DNA from: Bibersteinia trehalosi
Lineage (GTDB): Bacteria; Pseudomonadota; Gammaproteobacteria; Enterobacterales; Pasteurellaceae
Assembly (NCBI RefSeq): GCF_004346205.1
Contig: NZ_SMAM01000006.1
Location: forward strand, 1 to 38,838
Length of the DNA: 38,838 bases
Reading direction: 5' to 3'
Shown in pieces: positions 33,739-38,838 of the stretch (positions are counted from its first letter, which is position 1; every line of letters starts with the position of its first letter). Position numbers and translations under genes: made by a program. Under the pieces are notes generated by a model. The model saw nothing but the letters and a program-made list of their open reading frames with translations. It made no database searches and had not been told where the DNA came from.

Positions 33739-33898
33739 ATTTGATCACTTTTTCCGTACCGTCAGGATAATGCTGAATCAAATCTCCATTCTCACGGCGG
33801 TAAGTCAGCACTTCGTGTTTTTTCTTTTCTTCAAACCAAGCAGTGAAGAGAATATCTAGCTCTTGTTGTTTCCTAAGTAGTTCTTCTTTTAAAGTCAT
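33728..33898 (-). CDS. Small antitoxin-like protein (partner of the truncated zeta-like gene)
   Basis: A 56-residue acidic-basic protein: helical N-terminal half (KEELLRKQQELDILFTAWFE) and a C-terminal ENGDLIQHYPDGTEKVIKYA, where the PDG turn suggests a small beta hairpin. The ATG follows the DUF1349 stop by 3 bases, with AGG close upstream. The end overlaps the start of the truncated P-loop gene, the usual antitoxin-toxin order. I recognise no characterised family with certainty. The antitoxin role is inferred from size, overlap and partner. It is intact although its putative toxin is destroyed. Confidence 0.65.
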   Translation of the reverse strand: MTLKEELLRKQQELDILFTAWFEEKKKHEVLTYRRENGDLIQHYPDGTEKVIKYAQ

Positions 33899-33901
33899 CA
33901 C

Positions 33902-34522
33902 CTATTCCCCTTGCTCTTCATCAGGCTGCTGCCCATCGTGCTTTTTCCAAACACATTCGTCCATTCGCATTTCGCTGAACACTGCCGTAAAAGACGAATT
34001 TTCCGGGCTGCACGCATATAAGCCGAAGCGGATTTTGTCTGTGGCTTTGTTCAAATGGCAAATGCGAATTTGGGCAAAATGTACTCCGTCTTGGGAACAC
34101 TCAATCCGAAAATCGTCTTTCCTACGGCTTAGACGATACCACATCTGTTTGATATTTAAGCCGATTTCGGTGGTTGCCCAATCCGAGTAGCCATTATTGG
34201 TGACTACCGAGCCTAAATGCTGAAACTGTTCATTTTCATATTCAACCGATGCTTTAAGCCAATTTTCACTATCTAGGTAAAGCACTATACCACACTGATC
34301 AAAACGCTGTTTTGCACTGCTGAAATCGGTTTTCACGACGAAAGAAAAGTACGGTTCCACAGTTTCAAATTGCAACATTGGAGCATTATCATTTTGAAAA
34401 TGGTAGTAAGTTTTCTGCCACAAATCGGTATGCGGTTCGGTGGTGATTTCTACTGAATTTTCTGTGATAACAAACTGTTTTGGTGGGTTGAGCCACTGTA
34501 ATTTTTGTGTATCAAACATCAT
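33902..34522 (-). CDS. DUF1349 domain-containing protein
   Basis: Cytosolic protein of 206 residues with the concanavalin-like DUF1349 fold pattern: TEPHTDLWQKTYYHFQND at about 27-44, DQCGIVLYLDSENWLKASVE at about 76-95, SVVTNNGYSDWATTE, and ECSQDGVHFAQIRI then GLYACSP near 170. The biochemical function of the family is not established; a carbohydrate-binding-like fold is predicted. The start overlaps the elaA stop by 11 bases (GGTGA upstream), so the genes are translationally coupled in the order holC, elaA, DUF1349, antitoxin-like. Confidence 0.8.
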   Translation of the reverse strand: MMFDTQKLQWLNPPKQFVITENSVEITTEPHTDLWQKTYYHFQNDNAPMLQFETVEPYFSFVVKTDFSSAKQRFDQCGIVLYLDSENWLKASVEYENEQFQHLGSVVTNNGYSDWATTEIGLNIKQMWYRLSRRKDDFRIECSQDGVHFAQIRICHLNKATDKIRFGLYACSPENSSFTAVFSEMRMDECVWKKHDGQQPDEEQGE

Positions 34523-34949
34523 TTTTCACCATATCCAAATGCGGTATCCCATCTTCCAAATACACTTCTGAAACCGCTTTAAAACCAAAGCCTTCATAGA
34601 ACGCTTGCAGGTAACTTTGGGCTTGGGCGTGAATGGGTTGAGCAGGGAAATGCTCTTGGCAGTAAGCTATCGCTTTTTGTACCAATTCTCTTGCCAGTCC
34701 TGAACTACGAGCCTCTTTGACTACCAACACTCTGCCTATATGCACGCTATCATCACTTGGAATTAAACGGCAGTAAGCGGTGAGTTTTTTTGCATTTTTT
34801 GCAAAGAAATGCACCGCTTGTAAGTCTTTATAGTCCACTTCTTGGTAAGCACAATTTTGTTCAACCACAAATACCGCCGTGCGAGCGTAGTAGATCTCAA
34901 ACAGGTCTAATGAACTTAATTCAGCAAATGTTTTTGCGTGCCACTGCAT
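34512..34949 (-). CDS. elaA: GNAT-family N-acetyltransferase ElaA
   Basis: Predicted acetyl-CoA-dependent acyltransferase of 145 residues, close to E. coli ElaA in length and pattern: FAELSSLDLFEIYYARTAVF at the N-terminus, VEQNCAYQEVD, the acetyl-CoA loop RVLVVKEARSSGLARELV (about 75-92) and AQSYLQAFYEGFGFK near the C-terminus. The substrate is unknown. The start ATG overlaps the holC stop by one base. An exact uptake signal lies inside at 34813-34821, so the gene is not a very recent arrival. Confidence 0.9.
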   Translation of the reverse strand: MQWHAKTFAELSSLDLFEIYYARTAVFVVEQNCAYQEVDYKDLQAVHFFAKNAKKLTAYCRLIPSDDSVHIGRVLVVKEARSSGLARELVQKAIAYCQEHFPAQPIHAQAQSYLQAFYEGFGFKAVSEVYLEDGIPHLDMVKNDV

Positions 34950-35368
34950 TAGGCATTCTCCGTGCTTAATTGCCAGCCCATTTGGCGATATTGTTTATAA
35001 CGTTCACGAGCAATCGCTTTTTCAGCTTCATCGGTTGGTACAAAATCAATCACTTGATTAAAACTGGCAATAAAATCGGGGATTTGGCGTTGCAAGCTAA
35101 TCAAAACATCTCGGCGTTGCGCATTACGTTTGCCTGCCCATGAGATTTCAATCGGGGTTGGGTAGGGCGTGCTTTCGCCAGATAAATTATGTGGAATAAA
35201 ATCGTCGGGATTTCTTGCCCAAAGCGCATCATCAATTTGATAGGCTTGTTGTTCTGTTTCACAGGCAATTAACACTTTTTTGCCAGTTCGCCATTGTTTT
35301 ACGGCTAAATTACATGCCGATTCAGTTATACAATCTTGGCTTAATAGGTAAAAAGTTACTTGTTTCAC
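34949..35368 (-). CDS. holC: DNA polymerase III subunit chi
   Basis: Chi subunit of the clamp-loader complex; with psi it links the loader to single-strand-binding protein. From GTG at 35368 the protein is 139 residues and starts VKQVTFYLL, aligning with the E. coli chi N-terminus. GGGA lies 9 bases upstream. An in-frame TTG at 35383 would add five residues and overlap this ribosome binding site. Middle part: GKKVLIACETEQQAYQIDDALWA, then PDDFIPHNL, and the C-terminal YRQMGWQL. Its stop overlaps elaA. Confidence 0.92.
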   Translation of the reverse strand: MKQVTFYLLSQDCITESACNLAVKQWRTGKKVLIACETEQQAYQIDDALWARNPDDFIPHNLSGESTPYPTPIEISWAGKRNAQRRDVLISLQRQIPDFIASFNQVIDFVPTDEAEKAIARERYKQYRQMGWQLSTENA

Positions 35369-35487
35369 GCCCGTTATTCCCAATTATCAAAAGTCGGCTA
35401 TTTTAGCTGAATAATGCTGAAATTAAAACAGAATGCGGCAGTTTATCTGAGAAATAAGTATAAGGAATATTTAGAAGAATGAGAAAG

Positions 35488-35563
35488 TGGTGGGCGATAC
35501 CGGTCTCGAACCAGTGACCCCCTCCTTGTAAGGGAGGTGCTCTCCCAACTGAGCTAATCGCCC
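35488..35563 (-). tRNA. tRNA-Val (TAC), copy 4 of the transcript
   Basis: 76 nt including the encoded CCA. On the minus strand it begins GGGCGATTAGCTCAG, has anticodon loop CTTACAA (anticodon TAC) and T-loop GGTTCGAGACC. It is the last of four tandem copies on the minus strand. Confidence 0.96.
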
Positions 35564-35610
35564 TTCTCTCGAAATGAAAATCGATATGAAGTTTATGCCT
35601 TAAGTCTAAG

Positions 35611-35686
35611 TGGTGGGCGATACCGGTCTCGAACCAGTGACCCCCTCCTTGTAAGGGAGGTGCTCTCCCAACTGAGCTAATCGCCC
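35611..35686 (-). tRNA. tRNA-Val (TAC), copy 3
   Basis: Identical 76-nt tRNA-Val with anticodon TAC and encoded CCA, 47 bases from the next copy. Confidence 0.96.
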
Positions 35687-35721
35687 ACTTGAGACTTAAA
35701 ACAAAGGGAGTAAACCGAGAG

Positions 35722-35797
35722 TGGTGGGCGATACCGGTCTCGAACCAGTGACCCCCTCCTTGTAAGGGAGGTGCTCTCCCAACTGAGCTAATCGCCC
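35722..35797 (-). tRNA. tRNA-Val (TAC), copy 2
   Basis: Identical 76-nt tRNA-Val with anticodon TAC and encoded CCA; spacers to its neighbours are 35 bases each. Confidence 0.96.
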
Positions 35798-35832
35798 ACA
35801 TCGGTTTAGTTATTACGACAGTACTTGAAAAG

Positions 35833-35908
35833 TGGTGGGCGATACCGGTCTCGAACCAGTGACCCCCTCCTTGTAAGGGAGGTGCTCTCCCAACTGAGCT
35901 AATCGCCC
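35833..35908 (-). tRNA. tRNA-Val (TAC), copy 1 (promoter-proximal)
   Basis: Identical 76-nt tRNA-Val with anticodon TAC and encoded CCA, the first after the promoter at 35925-35953. Confidence 0.96.
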
Positions 35909-35924
35909 GTCGCAATGGGGGCGG

Positions 35925-35953
35925 ATTATAGAGATTTGGAAAAATCTCGTCAA
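35925..35953 (-). promoter_or_regulatory. Promoter of the tRNA-Val operon
   Basis: On the minus strand: TTGACG (35953-35948), 17-base spacer, TATAAT (35930-35925), then a C-rich discriminator CCGCCCCC. Near-consensus boxes with a GC-rich discriminator are typical of stringently controlled stable RNA promoters. The discriminator leads into the first tRNA after about 17 bases. Confidence 0.88.
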
Positions 35954-36048
35954 ATGATTTTTTCAAAAAAATTATTTATTCGGCGGAATTTTCGCCCATT
36001 TTTATAAAATTCTGTTAAAATCTCGCCTTTCGTCTGCAAGGAAACATT

Positions 36049-36516
36049 ATGCCATTTCTTCTTTTTATCTTCGGCTTTTTTCTCTACATCTACCTAGAAA
36101 TTTCGTTATTGGTTTCTGTTGGTTCAAATATCGGAGTGTTACCAATGATTTTGCTGATGGTAGCAATTTCGGTGGTCGGTTTATGGGTGTTAAAGGCTCG
36201 TGGTATTTTTACGGCGTGGCAGATTAAAAAACAGCTTGGTGAAGGCAAAATCCCAACTCAGGCAGTTTCATCGTCCATCCTGTTTTTGATTGCTGGGATT
36301 TTATTGATTATCCCCGGTTTTATCAGTGATTTTCTTGCGGTACTAGCTTTGTTGCCCTTCTCTCGCAAATTCATTGAAAAACTGGCGAGCCGTTTTATTA
36401 CCAACAAATTTAAAATTTTCTCTTTTGGCTCAACGGCTTACACGTCTCAATCGCAAGGCACAACCTTTGATGCGGAATTTGAGCGTAAAGCTGATGACGA
36501 TAAAAGGATAAAATAG
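36049..36516 (+). CDS. fxsA: FxsA family membrane protein
   Basis: Inner membrane protein of 155 residues. Three or four hydrophobic helices occupy about 1-110 (PFLLFIFGFFLYIYLEISLL, then a GVLPMILLMVAISVVGLWVL helix, AGILLIIPGFISDFLAVLALLP), followed by a polar tail. The PGFISD segment is the FxsA signature. In E. coli FxsA overproduction relieves phage T7 exclusion by F; its normal role is unknown. AAGGA lies 8 bases before the ATG. The stop overlaps the GTG start of the next gene (TAGTG). Confidence 0.9.
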   Translation: MPFLLFIFGFFLYIYLEISLLVSVGSNIGVLPMILLMVAISVVGLWVLKARGIFTAWQIKKQLGEGKIPTQAVSSSILFLIAGILLIIPGFISDFLAVLALLPFSRKFIEKLASRFITNKFKIFSFGSTAYTSQSQGTTFDAEFERKADDDKRIK

Positions 36517-37364
36517 TGAATAAATACTCTCTTGCATTGCTGAAAGTCCACGGTACTGCGATTTTCTTTGGGCTTTCTGGCGTATTTGGTGTATTGATAG
36601 AAAGCTCATCTGAAGCACTTACTCTTGGTCGGGCGATAATTGCTTTTGCATTCATTGCTTTGTATTTTTTATTCAAAAAGCGACCGCTTACCAAATTAAC
36701 TTATCAAGAAAAATTAATGCAATTTGTAATGGGAGGATTGCTCGCTTTACATTGGATTAGCTTCTATTTAGGTGTAAAAATTGGCGGTGTTGCGGTTGGT
36801 ACGCTTGGATTTGCGAGTTTCCCTGCTTTTACTGCGTTATTTGAAATGTTATTTTTTCGGGAGAAACCCCGAGTAAGAGATTTCGTGCTATTGATTGCCA
36901 TTTCATTCGGTTTAATTTTGATTACACCAGCGTTTGAATTTGGTAATCAAGTGACACAAGGCTTACTTTGGGGCATTTTCTCCGCTTTTTCCTATGGCGT
37001 GCTTGCGGTAATGAATCGTCACAGTGCAACTAAACTTTCAGGTGTAGAAAGTAGCTTATGGCAATATCTTGCGATTATGCTGATTTTATTACCGTTTTAT
37101 AGCGGTGAACTCTTCTTTGCAAGCCTTTCCGACTGGTTTTGGATTGGCTGTATCGGTGTATTTTGCACCACTTTTGCCTATACGCTTTATGTTTCTAGCC
37201 TTGATACGATTAACGCTCGCACAGCCGCAATGATTATTTCGCTTGAACCCGTGTATGCCATTTTGGTCGCTTGGCTTTGGTTTGATGACGTACCAAGTTT
37301 AAAAATGGTTTTAGGTGGTGCTTTGATTATTGGAGCGGTAGCGTGGGCAAATTTGAAAAAATAG
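36516..37364 (+). CDS. DMT-superfamily (EamA) transporter
   Basis: Inner membrane exporter of 282 residues with about ten transmembrane helices in two EamA repeats: the first ends with GTLGFASFPAFTALFEMLFF, the second with ARTAAMIISLEPVYAILVAW and WLWFDDVPSLKMVLGGALII. The substrate is not predictable; relatives export amino acids or metabolites. The start is GTG at 36516, overlapping the fxsA stop, with AAGGA at 36504-36508. Confidence 0.9.
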   Translation: MNKYSLALLKVHGTAIFFGLSGVFGVLIESSSEALTLGRAIIAFAFIALYFLFKKRPLTKLTYQEKLMQFVMGGLLALHWISFYLGVKIGGVAVGTLGFASFPAFTALFEMLFFREKPRVRDFVLLIAISFGLILITPAFEFGNQVTQGLLWGIFSAFSYGVLAVMNRHSATKLSGVESSLWQYLAIMLILLPFYSGELFFASLSDWFWIGCIGVFCTTFAYTLYVSSLDTINARTAAMIISLEPVYAILVAWLWFDDVPSLKMVLGGALIIGAVAWANLKK

Positions 37365-37366
37365 TT

Positions 37367-38683
37367 CTATTTCACAAACAACGTCACACTTTCCAAATGC
37401 CCCGTATGCGGAAACATATCAATCATTGCGGATTTTTCAATACGGTAGCCATTAGCGATCAGTTTTTGGGCATCTCGCACAAGCGTTGCAGGGTTGCAGG
37501 ATACATAGACGATACGGCTTGGCTTGAGATCGCAGAGGTGATCTAAGCAGAATAATGCACCATGACGAGCGGGATCAAGCAGCACTTTATCAAATGCCTC
37601 TTTTGCCCACGCTTGTTCAATAAAAGGCTGGTCGAGATTAGTTTGGTAGAATTCTGCATTTTTTAACCCGCTTGTCTGGGCATTTTGGCGAGCCTGAAGT
37701 ACCATTGCCTCAACGCCTTCTACACCAACTACTTGCTGAGCTTGTTGAGCAATTGGTAAGGTAAAATTCCCCATTCCACAAAAGAGATCCAAAACGCGTT
37801 CTGATCCTGACAAATCAAGCCAATTTATCGCTGTTTCAACCATTTTAGGGTTTAATTCACGATTAACTTGAATAAAATCTCGAATCGAAAAATGCAGCTT
37901 TAAGCCTTGAATTTCGTAATAAGGAGCTTCACCCCGCCACTGTTCAATCAGATCTTGTTCATACATGACAAATAGCATTAATTGATGATGTTCGGCAAAA
38001 TCTCTTAGTTTTTGCTGATCACGAGGTGCAATTGCACCAATGTGGCGTAATAACAGAGCAATGCCATTATCCGCTTGCACAAGCTCTAAGTGCCCAAGCT
38101 GTTTTTTATTTTCCCATTGCTGTAGCAGTATTTGAATCTTCGGCAGTAAAGCTGAAAGCTCGGGCTCTAACACCTGGCATTGGTTGATGTGGATAATATC
38201 TTGTGAGCCAGCTTGGCGAAAGCCAATAGCCAGTTGATTTTTTTGTAAAGCAATGCTTAATCTTGCGCGCCGGCGATAACCTTCGCTATTGCCAACAATC
38301 ATGGGCTGAAAGTCAATGGCTTCAGCTTGTAATTTTTGCAGACGCTGAAACAGTGAATTTTGTTTTGTTTGGCGTTGCATCTCCAATGGAATATGCTGCA
38401 TTTGACAACCGCCACACTGCGAATAAACTGGGCAGAAAGGGGATTGGCGTTTTGCAGATTTTTGCAAAATTTCGACCGCTTGTGCGCGGCCATACTGGCG
38501 TTTTTCTTCTAATACTTTGGCTCTTACGCGCTCATTTGGTAGCGCATTTTCAATAAACCACGTTTTGCCATTTAGTTTGGCAACACCTAAGCCTTGATAA
38601 TCTAAATTTTGAATTTGAAATACTGGGCAAGCGGTGGTTTTGGGCGATTTTTTTGCCAATTTGTCGGAATAAAACAGTGCCAT
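37367..38683 (-). CDS. rlmD: 23S rRNA (uracil-5-)-methyltransferase RlmD
   Basis: Methylates U1939 of 23S rRNA using S-adenosylmethionine. From ATG 38683 it has 438 residues (E. coli 433). Domains: N-terminal TRAM (about 22-75), Fe-S cluster cysteines in CPVYSQCGGC with a fourth in INQCQVLEP, SAM-binding LDLFCGMGNFTLPIA, and the catalytic cysteine in VYVSCNPATLVRD. The frame is open to 38764, but a consensus -10 TATAAT on this strand (38723-38718) lies inside that extension, so transcription probably starts after it. No strong ribosome binding site is visible. An exact uptake signal lies at 38475-38483. It converges with the DMT transporter gene only 2 bases apart. Confidence 0.94.
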   Translation of the reverse strand: MALFYSDKLAKKSPKTTACPVFQIQNLDYQGLGVAKLNGKTWFIENALPNERVRAKVLEEKRQYGRAQAVEILQKSAKRQSPFCPVYSQCGGCQMQHIPLEMQRQTKQNSLFQRLQKLQAEAIDFQPMIVGNSEGYRRRARLSIALQKNQLAIGFRQAGSQDIIHINQCQVLEPELSALLPKIQILLQQWENKKQLGHLELVQADNGIALLLRHIGAIAPRDQQKLRDFAEHHQLMLFVMYEQDLIEQWRGEAPYYEIQGLKLHFSIRDFIQVNRELNPKMVETAINWLDLSGSERVLDLFCGMGNFTLPIAQQAQQVVGVEGVEAMVLQARQNAQTSGLKNAEFYQTNLDQPFIEQAWAKEAFDKVLLDPARHGALFCLDHLCDLKPSRIVYVSCNPATLVRDAQKLIANGYRIEKSAMIDMFPHTGHLESVTLFVK

Positions 38684-38717
38684 TGGATTAAATTTGAACA
38701 GTGAAAATAAAGCGCGT

Positions 38718-38723
38718 ATTATA
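38718..38723 (-). promoter_or_regulatory. -10 element of the rlmD promoter (candidate)
   Basis: TATAAT on the minus strand, 34 bases upstream of the rlmD ATG, in the 70-base divergent gap between rlmD and the dGTPase-like gene. No good -35 box is found at 17-18 bases. On the plus strand the overlapping TATTAT could serve the divergent gene. Confidence 0.4.
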
Positions 38724-38753
38724 GCGGGAAATTGGTAAGAAAGGGGAAGCTTT

Positions 38754-38838
38754 ATGACTGACACAATCTGGACAGCACGTATTTCTGAAAGCCATCAGCG
38801 TGAGAAAGATCACCGTTCGCCATTCCAGCGTGATCGTG
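38754..38838 (+). CDS. dGTPase-like protein, N-terminal fragment (runs off the window)
   Basis: The first 28 residues of a gene cut by the window edge: MTDTIWTARISESHQ, then REKDHRSPFQRDR. The RSPFQRDR segment is the start of the deoxyguanosinetriphosphate triphosphohydrolase-like family, where it continues into the RILHS...FRRL part of the HD domain outside this window. AAGGGGAAG lies 4-6 bases before the ATG, a strong ribosome binding site. The family call rests on this short segment. Confidence 0.7.
   Translation, partial: MTDTIWTARISESHQREKDHRSPFQRDR

Noticed and set aside
35403-35966. Open frame of 187 codons over the tRNA-Val cluster
   Set aside because: It is a translation of four identical tRNA genes and their spacers; the repeated peptide is an artefact.

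Overview
The window is a piece of a Pasteurellaceae chromosome. The evidence is the 9-mer ACAAGCGGT/ACCGCTTGT, found nine times in the order of positions 5269 to 38483. This is the core of the uptake signal sequence of the Actinobacillus pleuropneumoniae/Mannheimia/Bibersteinia branch, not the Haemophilus AAGTGCGGT type. The AT-rich composition and the closeness of the housekeeping proteins to gammaproteobacterial orthologues agree with this. I cannot name the species from sequence alone.

Layout. (1) Positions 1-415 are the end of a ribosomal operon: a partial 5S gene, tRNA-Asp, a second complete 5S gene and a strong terminator. (2) Positions 548-12325 are a self-contained type I secretion island. 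A TolC-type outer membrane channel, a LapB-type ABC exporter with a degenerate peptidase domain and an HlyD-type adaptor are packed into one operon. They are followed by a 2280-residue substrate with a BapA-like N-terminal region, a 45-unit PEQP hexapeptide array, about eleven Ig-like modules, a serralysin-type zinc metalloprotease domain, RTX calcium repeats and a C-terminal secretion region. (3) Positions 12395-24414 are mostly housekeeping: serA, rpiA and glmM on the minus strand, then ypjD, a CorB/YfjD-type protein, ispB, queH, fabD, fabG, brnQ and an mscS-family channel on the plus strand. Several gaps carry a family of REP-like palindromes. (4) Positions 24713-29071 hold rne and two small inner-membrane-type lipoproteins, one made of 22-residue helical repeats. 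(5) Positions 29125-35368 on the minus strand are holC and valS with accessory genes between them: elaA, a DUF1349 gene, a small antitoxin-like gene, a zeta/P-loop toxin-like gene cut off just after its Walker A motif by a cluster of four perfect hairpins, and a HEPN-like gene. An unrecognised gene lies downstream of valS. (6) Positions 35488-38838 hold four tandem tRNA-Val genes with a near-consensus promoter, fxsA, a DMT transporter, rlmD and the start of a dGTPase-like gene.

How it works together. The most notable system is the secretion island: exporter and cargo lie together, with a terminator and a separate promoter candidate between them, so the cargo can be transcribed independently. 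The cargo combines adhesin architecture with an intact protease zinc site, suggesting a surface-attached or released adhesin-protease. The second region worth attention is the small toxin-antitoxin/HEPN patch between holC and valS, where a structured repeat appears to have destroyed a toxin gene. No CRISPR array, insertion sequence, integrase or phage gene was seen.
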